From positions 930,001 through 994,000 of the forward strand of contig NZ_CP133265.1 of the NCBI RefSeq assembly GCF_030915505.1: a stretch of DNA of 64,000 nt, given 5' to 3'. This stretch comes from Neobacillus sp. OS1-2. GTDB lineage: Bacteria; Bacillota; Bacilli; Bacillales; Cytobacillaceae. Positions 1-8,465 of the stretch are shown here, one piece after another. Below the pieces are notes generated by a model. It did not search any database, had not been told where the DNA came from, and was given only the letters and a program-made list of their open reading frames with translations. The stretch's first letter is position 1. Each line of letters opens with the position of its first letter. The translations under genes were made by a program, and so were the position numbers.

Positions 1-210
1 CTTGATGATTAGACCACCCATCTCAACGGCAGCACCTACAAATTTTTTAGCTTGGGATCTGTAAACTTCCTTATACTTTTGATTGGCCTTTTCTTTATGT
101 AAAAATTTCTTTGTTTTTCCCAGCCACCAAAATTGCATAAAGAATCCGACAAACATGAAAAATGTTTTGCGAAATCTCTTGTTGAACAGTAAGCGTATCA
201 TCTCACGCAT
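1..210 (-). CDS. UbiB/ABC1 (AarF) family kinase-like protein, N-terminal fragment
   Basis: Only the first 70 codons are in the window; the gene continues past position 1. The start ATG at 210 follows a good ribosome binding site (AGGGGAGGAC). The visible protein has a basic amphipathic N-terminus followed by AKKFVGAAVEMGGLIIK, which matches the start of the ABC1/UbiB domain, where this segment normally continues into a GQ motif. Family members are atypical kinases/ATPases, often linked to ubiquinone or menaquinone metabolism or to membrane lipids; the role in Bacillus is not settled. It lies 80 bp downstream of an AbrB-type regulator on the same strand, so the two are probably one operon. Family assignment rests on about 70 residues, so it is moderately sure. 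Confidence 0.7.
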   Translation of the reverse strand, partial: MREMIRLLFNKRFRKTFFMFVGFFMQFWWLGKTKKFLHKEKANQKYKEVYRSQAKKFVGAAVEMGGLIIK

Positions 211-289
211 TCTTGTCCTCCCCTTTCATTCAAAGCCCCACGGGACAAGCCTGCGTGGTATGTCAACCTATCCTTCAATGAAGAGTAAA

Positions 290-565
290 TTATTCTTTTT
301 CTTCCTCTTCTGTCTCTGTTTTATCAAAAATCTCTTGGGCTATTTTTTCGAATCTCTTTGACTTGTTAAAAAAGAAATTAGCAAACTTATTCATAATCTC
401 TGATTTAACAAGAATCACGGTTCCTTTCCTGGCATCGCCAAATACAACAAACTTTTCTCCTGTTTTAATTCCTAGTTCCTCTCTTGCTTCGGATGGGATG
501 ACCACTTGGCCTCTTTCTCCCATACTCGTGGTTCCAAAAATTTTTCCATGATTCATCATCATCAC
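290..565 (-). CDS. AbrB/MazE/SpoVT-type DNA-binding protein
   Basis: A protein of about 90 residues with an N-terminal swapped-hairpin AbrB domain: the string GERGQVVIPSEAREELGI is the typical core, followed by GEKFVVFGD and a basic then strongly acidic tail (ETEEEEKE). Such proteins bind DNA as dimers and act as transition-state or local regulators. The start is ambiguous: GTG at 565 is followed by three consecutive in-frame ATGs at 562, 559 and 556. AGGAG at 572-576 is best spaced for 562 or 559, so the true N-terminus is probably one to three residues shorter. It precedes the UbiB-like gene, which it may regulate; that is inference from position. No partner toxin gene is adjacent. Confidence 0.85.
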   Translation of the reverse strand: MMMMNHGKIFGTTSMGERGQVVIPSEAREELGIKTGEKFVVFGDARKGTVILVKSEIMNKFANFFFNKSKRFEKIAQEIFDKTETEEEEKE

Positions 566-773
566 TCACCTCTCCTTTGTAGGATAAATCATACTATTCA
601 TACCAACAATACGTTTCACACAATGTACATATGACGATTTAATGGCAAATATGTTCATTTTTTGCTTCATCAACCATTCACCAGCACTTTTTTTCTTCGA
701 ATATGCACTTGTCCATTTCAAACATTATGCACCATGCATACATTGTAATTATTGAAGGAAGGGGGTGATCATT

Positions 774-869
774 ATGTCTGGAGGCGGATACGGCAACAAC
801 AACGGCTTTGCGTTAATTGTAGTCTTGTTTATTCTTTTAATCATCATCGGTGCATCTTATATGTACTAA
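774..869 (+). CDS. YjcZ family sporulation protein, 31 aa
   Basis: A 31-residue protein with a Gly/Asn-rich head (MSGGGYGNNNG) and a single hydrophobic helix made mainly of Val, Leu, Ile and Phe ending in GASYMY. This layout is characteristic of the YjcZ/YhjA-type tiny sporulation proteins of Bacillaceae, often present in several copies per genome. The ribosome binding site AAGGGGGTGATC lies just upstream of ATG 774. A strong terminator follows at 889. It is probably a small membrane-associated protein made during sporulation; its biochemical role is unknown. It is too short for ordinary gene-length cut-offs. Confidence 0.9.
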   Translation: MSGGGYGNNNGFALIVVLFILLIIIGASYMY

Positions 870-888
870 TGATTCTTCCCAACTCAGA

Positions 889-929
889 AAAGAGCGGTAA
901 AACCATTTGGTTTCACCGCTCTTTTTTTA
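889..929. terminator. Bidirectional rho-independent terminator
   Basis: A 15-bp stem with arms 891-905 and 908-922, followed by a T-run on the plus strand and preceded by an A-run, so it can serve both the YjcZ-family gene and the converging ThDP enzyme gene. Confidence 0.85.
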
Positions 930-952
930 TCATTTCAGATTTTTACCTAAGC

Positions 953-2530
953 TTATTGGATCATTGTTTCTATGAGCACAACTTCACTTTTCAAAGACAT
1001 TGCTTCAACCAGCATTCCTTCAAATTCCGCTATTGTCGTTGCCCTCACTCCCCTTGCCCCAAAGCTTTCTGCTAAATGGACAAAATTCGGGTTAGTAAAG
1101 GTGACGCCGTAACTATCGCCAAACTTTTTCTCCATCGTATCTACTTCTAGTTTCAGCATCGAGTTATTTAAGAGGATGATGACGAAGGATAAACCTAGTC
1201 TTTTAGCCGTTTCAAGTTCGGCAAAATTCATTAATGCGCCGCCATCGCCCGTTATACAGATAACTGTTTTTTCCGGGGCAGCTAATTTTGCCCCAATTGC
1301 TCCAGGGATGGAGATGCCCATGGAGGCAAAACCATTGGAAATAATCATTTGGTTCGCATGCTTTGGTTGATAGGTTCTGGCAATCGCCACTTTATGTGAG
1401 CCTACATCTGAAATTAAGATGGTCTCGTCAGTCTGGATTTTTTCTAGCACATGCAAGATTTCTTCAATTGTTAAGTTAAGATCCCCACTAGCTTTTTCTA
1501 TAATAGAATATGACTCTTCGATCCGTTGCTTTAACCTTCCAGAGGGCTGCCAATGTTTGGGCTGTGTTGGAAGAAGTGGCAGTGTTGCCTTAAGATTCCC
1601 CACTAACTCAGCCAGTACAGGGTAATATTCGTCAACATCCGCTGCAGTTGCCGAAAGATGAAGGACCGGAACCTTTTTCATATTCCATTCTGACGGAAGC
1701 TTCTCGATGACGTCAAAACCAATCACAATCAATAAATCCGCTTCTTCAAACCCTCGAAGGACGTAATCCTTCTCCATAAACCCAAAGGTATAAAAATTTT
1801 GCGGGTGATCTTTTGGTAAAATTCCTTTCGCCATGAAGCTGGTTGCAACCGGTGAACCCAACTGCTCAATAAATGCCAGCACTTCGATGACAGCATTTTG
1901 GCGAATGACCTCATTTCCAATAATGATAAATGGTTTTTGGCTTTGATTAATCACTTGTGCTGCGGAACGGAGTGATTCAGACACAGGTACACTTTTTGGC
2001 AAACCTGAAACAGCTAGTGGCCCTGTAGTCACATTTTCGGCGGCGATATCTTCCGGTAATTCGATTAATACAGCTCCAGGTTTTTCTTCCACTGCTGTTC
2101 GAAAGGATTTTCTGATGACTTCCGGAATTGTGTTTGCTGCTTTTATTAGGATGGACCATTTTGTGACAGGTTTGTACACCTCTTGGATATCAATATACTG
2201 ATGAGAATGTTTATGCTGATCTTTCAACGCTTTTTGACCTGTAATGGCGATGACCGGTGAATGATCCAAATTCGCACTAGCTATCCCCGTTACTAAATTC
2301 GTCGCCCCGGGGCCAAGCGTTGCCAAACAAACTCCTGGTTTTCCGGAAATTCTCCCATACACATCGGCCATGAATGCCGCCCCCTGCTCATGACGAACAG
2401 GTATGTAGGTTATTTTTTCTGAAGCCGATAAAGAATCCCCTAAATCAATGACTTCCTTACCAATAATGCCAAAAACATATTCCACACCCTCATTTTCCAA
2501 ACAACTCACCATTAGATCTGATGCTTTCAT
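953..2530 (-). CDS. Acetolactate synthase-type ThDP-dependent enzyme
   Basis: 525 residues if translation starts at ATG 2530 (MKASDLMVSC), which has GGAGG six bases upstream; the open frame extends to 2590 but the extra 20 codons have no good site. It has the three-domain layout of the acetolactate synthase family: a PYR domain with RHEQGAAFMADVYGR (catalytic-type Glu48) and GPGATNLVTGIASA, a central nucleotide-binding-like domain, and a C-terminal PP domain with GDGG near residue 427 followed by LLNN, the ThDP/Mg motif. The expected reaction is condensation of two pyruvates to acetolactate. There is no small subunit or acetolactate decarboxylase gene nearby, so it may be a catabolic-type or specialised enzyme. 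The segment FGIIGKEVID replaces the FGIPGEENLD I would expect in this subfamily. Substrate is therefore less sure than family. Confidence 0.8.
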   Translation of the reverse strand: MKASDLMVSCLENEGVEYVFGIIGKEVIDLGDSLSASEKITYIPVRHEQGAAFMADVYGRISGKPGVCLATLGPGATNLVTGIASANLDHSPVIAITGQKALKDQHKHSHQYIDIQEVYKPVTKWSILIKAANTIPEVIRKSFRTAVEEKPGAVLIELPEDIAAENVTTGPLAVSGLPKSVPVSESLRSAAQVINQSQKPFIIIGNEVIRQNAVIEVLAFIEQLGSPVATSFMAKGILPKDHPQNFYTFGFMEKDYVLRGFEEADLLIVIGFDVIEKLPSEWNMKKVPVLHLSATAADVDEYYPVLAELVGNLKATLPLLPTQPKHWQPSGRLKQRIEESYSIIEKASGDLNLTIEEILHVLEKIQTDETILISDVGSHKVAIARTYQPKHANQMIISNGFASMGISIPGAIGAKLAAPEKTVICITGDGGALMNFAELETAKRLGLSFVIILLNNSMLKLEVDTMEKKFGDSYGVTFTNPNFVHLAESFGARGVRATTIAEFEGMLVEAMSLKSEVVLIETMIQ

Positions 2531-2602
2531 TTCTGCCTCCATGTAAATAGATTTACCTACCTCTATTCTTTGCCAAATTATCATATTCATGAAAGGTAGA
2601 AA

Positions 2603-2643
2603 CAGAAAAGAAGAGACTATCCGCGAATAGTCTCCTCTTCCTT
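2603..2643 (-). terminator. Terminator of bdbC, overlapping its last codons
   Basis: Inverted arms AGACTAT (2614-2620) and ATAGTCT (2627-2633); minus-strand transcript continues into CTTCTTTTC. The bdbC stop codon lies in the 3' arm, so part of the hairpin encodes the protein's C-terminus. Confidence 0.65.
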
Positions 2644-3042
2644 TTGGCCCCTGGCTAACACCATCATGCTAATCGTAATAATGATAAAAGCAATCAGCGC
2701 TAGCATCGGAATCGATATAAACCCAAGCCAATTAATATAATCCTTCGAGCAGGGCACCCCGCTTGTACACATTTCAAACTGCTGCAGGTAGGGGATTTTC
2801 TGCAATAAAGTATGATAGCCGGATAGTAGTACACCAATAATGGACAATGGCAGTACATAGTAATAGATTTTTTTATCGTTTCGGTAAACAGCAATACCTA
2901 ATATAATCGCCAATGGATACATAAAAATTCGTTGATACCAGCAAAGGGTACATGGGATAAAATGCATCACTTCACTAAAATATAAACTTCCGAGTGTGGC
3001 GATGATCGCAGCAACCCAGGAGAAAAGTAAAGATTTATTCAT
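2617..3042 (-). CDS. bdbC: Disulfide bond formation protein BdbC (DsbB family)
   Basis: About 141 residues with four membrane helices. Two cysteine pairs are visible: CTLC after helix 1 (HFIPCTLCWYQR) and a second pair in the loop EMCTSGVPCS. These are the quinone-linked redox centres of the DsbB/BdbC family, which reoxidises the extracytoplasmic thiol oxidase BdbD and passes electrons to menaquinone. I prefer ATG 3042 to the GTG at 3051, because AAAGGGTG sits properly before 3042 and the GTG is part of that site. The gene starts one base after the bdbD stop codon, so the two are translationally coupled, as in Bacillus relatives. Confidence 0.92.
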   Translation of the reverse strand: MNKSLLFSWVAAIIATLGSLYFSEVMHFIPCTLCWYQRIFMYPLAIILGIAVYRNDKKIYYYVLPLSIIGVLLSGYHTLLQKIPYLQQFEMCTSGVPCSKDYINWLGFISIPMLALIAFIIITISMMVLARGQKEEETIRG

Positions 3043-3043
3043 T

Positions 3044-3751
3044 CTATTCACCCTTTGCCGCTTTATCGACCATATCTTTCAAATCATCCATGGTTTGTCC
3101 TTCAAAATATTGTCCATCCACATAGATGGCTGGTGTTCCGGTAGCTCCTAATTTTTCAGCAAGGTCCATATCCTTGTTATAGGATTCTTTATATTGACGA
3201 TCATTGAAGTGCTTAACGACCTTATTTACATCAGCATCGCTTGCCACTTCTTTTAAGGTGTCAGTTAGGAATTTTTCGGTAAACAGATCAATTTTTTCAT
3301 ACTTCGTATCTTCCGGCTGCTTTTTATACATTAAATCATGAAATTTCCAAAATGGTTCATTCCCCAGCACCTGATAAACAGATTCCGCAAATTTAGCTGT
3401 CCTTTTGGAGTCTGTATTAATAAAAGCATAATTCATGAAATAAAGCTTAGCCTTTCCTGTATCGACTAACTCTTTTTCGATTAGGGGGACGACATTTTCA
3501 TTGAAGTTTTTACAGTTTGGACATTTATAATCACCAAACTCAATAATCGAGACCGGTGCAGACTTATCACCAAGGAATGGCTGATTACTGTAATCAATCG
3601 TTTTATTTGAATTTGCTTTTTCATCCTGTTTTGAATGGTTGCCGATGAAAATAAATCCTAGTACGAAAGCAGCAATAATCCCAATCATCCAGAAAGCAAA
3701 CTTGGATGAGGATTTCGGCTGGCTTTTAGTATTTTTTTTATTCTTTGCCAT
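3044..3751 (-). CDS. bdbD: Membrane-anchored thiol-disulfide oxidase BdbD (DsbA family)
   Basis: 235 residues from ATG 3751 (AAAGGAG seven bases upstream; a TTG at 3757 is also open). A basic N-terminus and one transmembrane anchor (about residues 20-40) are followed by a DsbA-like thioredoxin domain with the active site CPNC in FGDYKCPNCKNF and the cis-proline region GATGTPAIYVDG. The protein oxidises cysteines of exported proteins outside the membrane and is recharged by BdbC, encoded immediately downstream. In Bacillus the pair supports competence proteins and other secreted disulfide proteins. Nothing unusual is seen in the sequence. Confidence 0.93.
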   Translation of the reverse strand: MAKNKKNTKSQPKSSSKFAFWMIGIIAAFVLGFIFIGNHSKQDEKANSNKTIDYSNQPFLGDKSAPVSIIEFGDYKCPNCKNFNENVVPLIEKELVDTGKAKLYFMNYAFINTDSKRTAKFAESVYQVLGNEPFWKFHDLMYKKQPEDTKYEKIDLFTEKFLTDTLKEVASDADVNKVVKHFNDRQYKESYNKDMDLAEKLGATGTPAIYVDGQYFEGQTMDDLKDMVDKAAKGE

Positions 3752-3860
3752 AATCAAACTCCTTTAATTGGTAGATAGAAAAGCTTCTATGTAAGTTCTA
3801 ACCCTTGATAGTTTTAATATTACTTATCTTTCTATATAATGCAACTAATTGGTTCCTTTC

Positions 3861-3886
3861 AAAAAAAATACTCGCCAATTGGCGAG
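3861..3886 (-). terminator. Terminator of the aldo/keto reductase gene
   Basis: CTCGCC-AATT-GGCGAG (3871-3886) is a perfect palindrome that folds as a 6-bp stem with a four-base loop; on the minus strand it is followed by TATTTTTTTT, which makes it a classic terminator 20 bp after the reductase stop. Confidence 0.85.
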
Positions 3887-3907
3887 CTGCTAGGTACCGA
3901 ATGACCA

Positions 3908-4900
3908 TTAACTATTTAATACATCCTCTATTCTTGCCAGTTCCTCATCAGAAAAATCAAGATTATTCAATACAGCCACGTTTTCCTCAATTTGGCTAAC
4001 TTTACTTGCTCCAATAAGAACTGAAGTCACCTTACCGCCGCGTAATACCCAGGCAAGAGCCATTTGTGATAGACTTTGACCGCGCTCAGCTGCAATTTCA
4101 TTTAATTTTTGAACACGCGCCATAACCTCTGCTGTTACCTGATCCTTCTGTAAAAAACCTGTAGATTTTGCCGCACGGGAATCTGCAGGAATACCGGTTA
4201 AGTATTTATTCGTCAACAAACCCTGTGCCAATGGGCTAAAGGCAATCGAGCCAACCCCATTTTCCTGCAACACATCCTGTAAACCGCCTTCAATCCATCT
4301 GTTAAACATAGAATATCTTGGCTGATGAATGAACAACGGTGTACCTAATTGAGTTAAAATATTAATAGCTTCAGCCGTTTGTTCTGCATTATAATTTGAA
4401 ATTCCAACATATAAGGCCTTACCTTGCCGAACGATTGAATCCAATGCACTCATGGTTTCTTCTAACGGGGTATTTGGATCCGGACGATGCGAGTAAAAAA
4501 TATCCACATAATCGATTCCCATTCGTTTTAGGCTTTGATCTAAGCTAGCCGTCAAATATTTCTTTGAACCCCAGTCTCCATAAGGTCCTGGCCACATATA
4601 GTAACCTGCTTTAGTGGAAATAATCATCTCATCCCTGTATGGGGCAAAGTCACTTTTTATCATTCTGCCAAACATTTCTTCGGCCGATCCTGCAGGCGGC
4701 CCATAATTATTTGCCAAGTCAAAATGAGTAATCCCCAAATCAAATGCCCTTCTTAGCATCCCGCGACCATTTTCAAAGGAATCCACACCCCCAAAATTAT
4801 GCCAAAGCCCTAAAGAAATGGCTGGAAGCAACAACCCTGAACGTCCGCTTCGATTATATTTCATGGATTGATATCGATTTTCCGCAGCTTGATATACCAT
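3908..4900 (-). CDS. Aldo/keto reductase, L-glyceraldehyde 3-phosphate reductase type
   Basis: 330 residues, the usual length for the YghZ/Gpr branch of aldo/keto reductases. It opens with the branch-typical MKYNRSGRSGLLLPAISLGLWHNFG and has the catalytic-tetrad segments DLANNYGPPAG (Asp/Tyr), STKAGYYMWPGPYG (Lys) and FYSHRPDPNTPLEE (His). The C-terminal half carries the NADPH-binding barrel strands, including SVLIGASKVSQIEENV. Relatives reduce L-glyceraldehyde 3-phosphate and methylglyoxal with NADPH, a detoxification role. The gene stands alone on its strand with its own terminator and is divergent from the lactonase gene. Family is clear; the exact substrate is inferred. Confidence 0.88.
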   Translation of the reverse strand: MVYQAAENRYQSMKYNRSGRSGLLLPAISLGLWHNFGGVDSFENGRGMLRRAFDLGITHFDLANNYGPPAGSAEEMFGRMIKSDFAPYRDEMIISTKAGYYMWPGPYGDWGSKKYLTASLDQSLKRMGIDYVDIFYSHRPDPNTPLEETMSALDSIVRQGKALYVGISNYNAEQTAEAINILTQLGTPLFIHQPRYSMFNRWIEGGLQDVLQENGVGSIAFSPLAQGLLTNKYLTGIPADSRAAKSTGFLQKDQVTAEVMARVQKLNEIAAERGQSLSQMALAWVLRGGKVTSVLIGASKVSQIEENVAVLNNLDFSDEELARIEDVLNS

Positions 4901-5047
4901 ATTTTCTTCGCCTCATTTCGATTAATATTCCTACCACAACATGGGAGTCCTACCCTAATTATAGTATATATGTTTAAAGCTAGTTACCATTTATTATTAA
5001 AAATAGGATATGATAAGATAAGAAATCAATAGTAAGGAGCATTGAAA

Positions 5048-6106
5048 ATGACAAATACAAACAAGTACCTTGGTTATATTGGAACGTATACAAAAGGAGA
5101 CAGTAAGGGTGTTTACTCTTTTACACTTGATACTGACGCCGCGAAAATACTGGATGTAAAGCTGGCGGCCGAATTAGATAATCCTACATATGTAAATATC
5201 AGCAAGGATAATCGTTTCCTTTTTGCAGTTAAAAAAGAAGGCGAAAATGGTGGGGTAGCTGCTTTTTCCATACAAGAGTCGGGAGATCTGACACCAATCA
5301 ATTCCCAACTAGCAGCTGGTTCATCTCCTTGTCATGTAAGTGTAGACAGTCAATCAAAAGTTTTATTCAGTGGAAATTATCATAAAGGCGAGGTAGTATC
5401 CTATTTACTCGATGCTGAAACCGGCTCCATCTCACCTGCTGTTTCAGTCATGAAGCATGAAGGCTCTGGCCCCGATCCGCGACAGGAAAAGCCGCATACC
5501 CATTATGCTAGTCTTACTCCTGATGAAAAGTTCCTCGCCGTTGTTGAATTGGGAATCGATGCACTTATTACCTATTCTGTGGGCAATGACGGGACACTTA
5601 CGAGAGCAAATTTCTTACCTTTAAAAGGCGGCAGCGGCCCAAGACATTTGGTTTTTCATCCTAATGGTAAATATGCCTACATTATGACCGAATTCAGCTC
5701 GGAAGTTGTTGTTTTAAGCTATTATCCGGAGGATGGCCATTTTACCGAGAAGCAATATATCTCCACATTGCCTGAAGATTTTACGGAAAATAACCAAGGC
5801 AGTGCGATTCATATTTCTTCAGATGGTCGCTTTGTTTATGCAGGTAATCGGGGTCATAATAGTATCGCTGTTTTTCGTGTCGATGGATTTTCAGGGGAAC
5901 TTAGCTTTGTCGAACATGTTTCGACCGAAGGGGATTGGCCGCGGGATTTTGCGTTGGATCCTAGTGAGAAGTTTATAGTAGCGTCTAATCAGGAGTCCAG
6001 TAATCTTGTGTTATTTTCACGGGATGATGCGACGGGTAAGTTGACGCTTATCGAGTCGGATATTACGGTGCCTTATCCGGTTTGTGTTAAGTTTTTGCAT
6101 AGTTAA
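5048..6106 (+). CDS. 6-phosphogluconolactonase, beta-propeller (lactonase family)
   Basis: 352 residues from ATG 5048, preceded by AAGGAG; a TTG six bases earlier is also open but badly placed. The sequence is a seven-bladed beta-propeller of the lactonase family, with repeated segments such as YIGTYTKGDSKG near the N-terminus, GSGPRHLVFHPNGKYAY in the middle and EGDWPRDFALDPSEKFIVASNQ near the C-terminus. It hydrolyses 6-phosphogluconolactone to 6-phosphogluconate in the oxidative pentose phosphate pathway, as does its relative YkgB in B. subtilis. It appears monocistronic, with a terminator immediately after the stop. Confidence 0.9.
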   Translation: MTNTNKYLGYIGTYTKGDSKGVYSFTLDTDAAKILDVKLAAELDNPTYVNISKDNRFLFAVKKEGENGGVAAFSIQESGDLTPINSQLAAGSSPCHVSVDSQSKVLFSGNYHKGEVVSYLLDAETGSISPAVSVMKHEGSGPDPRQEKPHTHYASLTPDEKFLAVVELGIDALITYSVGNDGTLTRANFLPLKGGSGPRHLVFHPNGKYAYIMTEFSSEVVVLSYYPEDGHFTEKQYISTLPEDFTENNQGSAIHISSDGRFVYAGNRGHNSIAVFRVDGFSGELSFVEHVSTEGDWPRDFALDPSEKFIVASNQESSNLVLFSRDDATGKLTLIESDITVPYPVCVKFLHS

Positions 6107-6136
6107 AAAACAGGGTAATTTCATCCTGTTTTTTTG
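6107..6136 (+). terminator. Terminator of the lactonase gene
   Basis: AAACAGG and CCTGTTT arms directly after the stop codon, followed by seven T. Confidence 0.75.
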
Positions 6137-6211
6137 TTGGCTTTTTGGCGTAAAAATAACCCATTCATGACAATACTATGTAATAGTGATTACATAAAAG
6201 GATGTGTCTTA

Positions 6212-6916
6212 ATGGAATTTCTCCATGGTCAACATTCACTTTCGACCGTTGAGTGGATCTTAAGGGCGGCAATCTCTTTCTTCATTTTGCTCATTACGGC
6301 CAAAATAATGGGTTCCCGTGCCATCTCCCAATTAAGGCTACTCGACTTTGTCATTGCCCTTATGCTCGGAAATATCATTGCCCATCCTTTATCAGACCAA
6401 ACCATCGGATTGAAAGGATCGGTTATTTCAACTCTTGTCATTGCGATTTTGTATATTGGTGGTGTTTTCTTAAGCCTTAAATGGACTGCCTTTCGAAAAC
6501 TAACGGATTCAGCACCTATTCCCCTTATAAAAAATGGAGAAATTCTATATAAAGGGCTTCGAAAAGCAAGAATATCAATTGATTTTTTATTAGCGGAGTT
6601 AAGAAAAGAGAAAGTTGCCGATATAAAAAAAGTTGCGTTAGCATTATGGGAATCCGATGGGAAACTCTCTATTTTTTTGGATCCTCAGCATGAGGCCATC
6701 ACACCAGCAACCTATCAAATAAAAACAGACCCTTTTGATCTTCCAAAGACAATCATCAAAGAAGGGAAGATTGATTTTCAAGTGTTGAATCAGGTTAACA
6801 AGGAGAAAGAGTGGCTGATTAACACAATTAAGGACCAATATAAGACAGACATTAATGAAGTTTTACTTACCACCATTGATAACAAAAACAAGTTAACCGT
6901 TTTCCTGTACAAATAA
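6212..6916 (+). CDS. DUF421 (YetF/YrbG family) membrane protein
   Basis: 234 residues from ATG 6212, which follows AAAGGATGTG; the upstream in-frame extension to 6134 runs through the preceding terminator and is rejected. Three hydrophobic segments lie in the first 90 residues, containing the family hallmark MGSRAISQLRLLDFVIALMLGNIIAHPL. Next comes the DUF421 soluble domain with APIPLIKNGEILYKGLRKARIS and DFLLAELRKEKVADIKKV. Members are common in spore formers; function is unproven, though related proteins occur in spore membranes. The terminal part (DINEVLLTTIDNKNKL) resembles the second copy of the soluble fold. No operon partner is evident. Confidence 0.88.
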   Translation: MEFLHGQHSLSTVEWILRAAISFFILLITAKIMGSRAISQLRLLDFVIALMLGNIIAHPLSDQTIGLKGSVISTLVIAILYIGGVFLSLKWTAFRKLTDSAPIPLIKNGEILYKGLRKARISIDFLLAELRKEKVADIKKVALALWESDGKLSIFLDPQHEAITPATYQIKTDPFDLPKTIIKEGKIDFQVLNQVNKEKEWLINTIKDQYKTDINEVLLTTIDNKNKLTVFLYK

Positions 6917-7041
6917 TGATTTGTACGTATCTTTCTACATAAAGATCTATTTGACGAACCAATAATATAATCAAACAGTCTTAGTTTCAACCAGTTTCTA
7001 ATATGCAAGAGACAACAAATATTGCATTTTTCAAAAATCAA

Positions 7042-7070
7042 TTGACACTCCCACTAATCTGTAGTAAATT
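7042..7070 (+). promoter_or_regulatory. Candidate sigma-A promoter of the met operon
   Basis: TTGACA at 7042-7047, a 17-bp spacer and TAAATT at 7065-7070 (four of six consensus bases). It would start transcription near 7077, just ahead of the S-box aptamer. Confidence 0.65.
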
Positions 7071-7094
7071 TTATAAATAATCTAAATAATTGAT

Positions 7095-7265
7095 TTCTTA
7101 TCAAGAGAGGTTGAGGGAATGGCCCTGCGACGCCTCAGCAACCATCAATGGTTTGTCCATTGAAAAGGTGCTAAGTCCTGCAAATTAGCTGCTAATTTGC
7201 AAGATAAGAAGAATGACACTTTGGTCGTGCTTACAAAAGTCTTCTTCTTATAGAAGACTTTTTTT
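7095..7265 (+). promoter_or_regulatory. SAM-I (S-box) riboswitch with terminator/antiterminator
   Basis: The aptamer carries the highly conserved S-box string AGAGAGGTTGAGGGAATGG followed by CCCTGCGACGCCTCAGCAACC. P1 is an 8-bp helix, 7095-7102 with 7203-7210. The terminator has arms 7235-7245 and 7253-7263 followed by T residues. The segment 7205-7213 is perfectly complementary over 9 bases to 7242-7250, giving an antiterminator that competes with both P1 and the terminator. Established mechanism: SAM stabilises P1, frees the terminator and switches the downstream methionine genes off. This is an unusually clean textbook arrangement, 88 bp ahead of metI. Confidence 0.97.
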
Positions 7266-7352
7266 ATTATCCGTTAGCTTTATCACCGTACAGCATTAAA
7301 GCAGTACTAATCAAACTGAAATCAGACATTTATTAAACAAGGAGTGTGCATC

Positions 7353-8465
7353 ATGTACAAAATTGATACGAAACTTGCCCAAATTGGAAATCGCAGTGAT
7401 ACAGCTACAGGAACCGTAAATCCCCCTGTTTATTTTTCAACAGCTTATCGACACAATGGAATTGGGCAATCAACCGGGTTTGACTATTCACGGACAGGAA
7501 ATCCAACACGCCAGCTTCTTGAAAAAACAATTGCCGATTTGGAATGTGGCGATCAAGGATTCGCCACAAGCTCGGGGATGGCGGCCATTTTCACCATTCT
7601 TTCATTATTCCAAAGTGGTGATGAATGGTTAGTAAGCGAGGATCTATATGGCGGCACCTACCGTTTATTAGAACAAGGCTATAAAAAATGGGGGTTAAAG
7701 TGTCAATATGTCAATACATGTTGTCCTGAAGAGATTGAACGGAAGATTTCACCGCAGACGAAAGCAATCTTTCTCGAGACTCCCACCAATCCCCTCATGC
7801 AACAATCCGATATTGCCGCTGTTTCAGCCATTGCCAAGAAACATGGCCTATTGCTGATTGTTGACAATACGTTCTATACTCCACTTTTACAGCAGCCAAT
7901 CGTCCTTGGTGCCGATATTGTCATCCATAGCGCGACGAAATATTTAGGCGGACATAATGATGTTTTAGCCGGGCTGATTGTCGCGAAAGGTAAGGAACTT
8001 TGTGAAGCCTTGGCACTTTATCATAACGGAGCAGGAGCCGTCCTAAGTCCATTTGATTCTTGGCTGTTAATGCGTGGCATGAAGACCTTGTCGCTTCGCA
8101 TGAAACAACATGAGAAAAATGCCAAGGCAATTGTGGAATTCCTTTCTAAACATGAAGCGGTGACTGATGTTCTTTATCCGGGAAGAGGCGGGATGGTTTC
8201 GTTCCGATTACAAGAAGAAGCATGGATTAATCCATTTTTACAAGGCTTAAAGCTGATTACATTTGCAGAAAGTCTTGGCGGCACGGAAAGCTTTATTACC
8301 TATCCGGCAACGCAAACACATGCGGATATTCCCGAAGAAATACGGATTCAATCTGGCGTGGACAATCGGTTATTGCGTTTTTCCGTTGGCATTGAAGATG
8401 CAGAGGATTTAATTGTTGACCTTGAGGGTGCTTTTGTCCATATCAAAGAAGGAGTGATTGCATAA
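7353..8465 (+). CDS. metI: Cystathionine gamma-synthase / O-acetylhomoserine thiolyase MetI
   Basis: 370 residues from ATG 7353 (AAGGAG nine bases upstream). A PLP enzyme of the Cys/Met metabolism family: the Schiff-base lysine is Lys196 in HSATKYLGGHNDV, with FDYSRTGNPTR near the N-terminus and LETPTNPLM and VDNTFYTPLL as cofactor and substrate contacts. It joins an activated homoserine with cysteine (or sulfide) to give cystathionine (or homocysteine). It is the first gene of the S-box controlled operon and overlaps metC by one base (TAATG), so the two steps of transsulfuration are made together. In B. subtilis the same pair is metI-metC. Assignment between MetI and MetC rests on order and on the MetI-type start. 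Confidence 0.93.
   Translation: MYKIDTKLAQIGNRSDTATGTVNPPVYFSTAYRHNGIGQSTGFDYSRTGNPTRQLLEKTIADLECGDQGFATSSGMAAIFTILSLFQSGDEWLVSEDLYGGTYRLLEQGYKKWGLKCQYVNTCCPEEIERKISPQTKAIFLETPTNPLMQQSDIAAVSAIAKKHGLLLIVDNTFYTPLLQQPIVLGADIVIHSATKYLGGHNDVLAGLIVAKGKELCEALALYHNGAGAVLSPFDSWLLMRGMKTLSLRMKQHEKNAKAIVEFLSKHEAVTDVLYPGRGGMVSFRLQEEAWINPFLQGLKLITFAESLGGTESFITYPATQTHADIPEEIRIQSGVDNRLLRFSVGIEDAEDLIVDLEGAFVHIKEGVIA

Noticed and set aside
3871..3886. Perfect palindrome CTCGCCAATTGGCGAG as an operator
   Set aside because: On the minus strand it is followed by a run of T and lies just after the reductase stop, so a terminator explains it fully.
3805..3999. Plus-strand 64-aa frame between bdbD and the reductase
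   Set aside because: It overlaps a terminator and the reductase 3' end, and has no ribosome binding site.
6134..6211. N-terminal extension of the DUF421 gene
   Set aside because: It starts inside the preceding terminator and lacks the membrane-helix start typical of the family, which begins at 6212.
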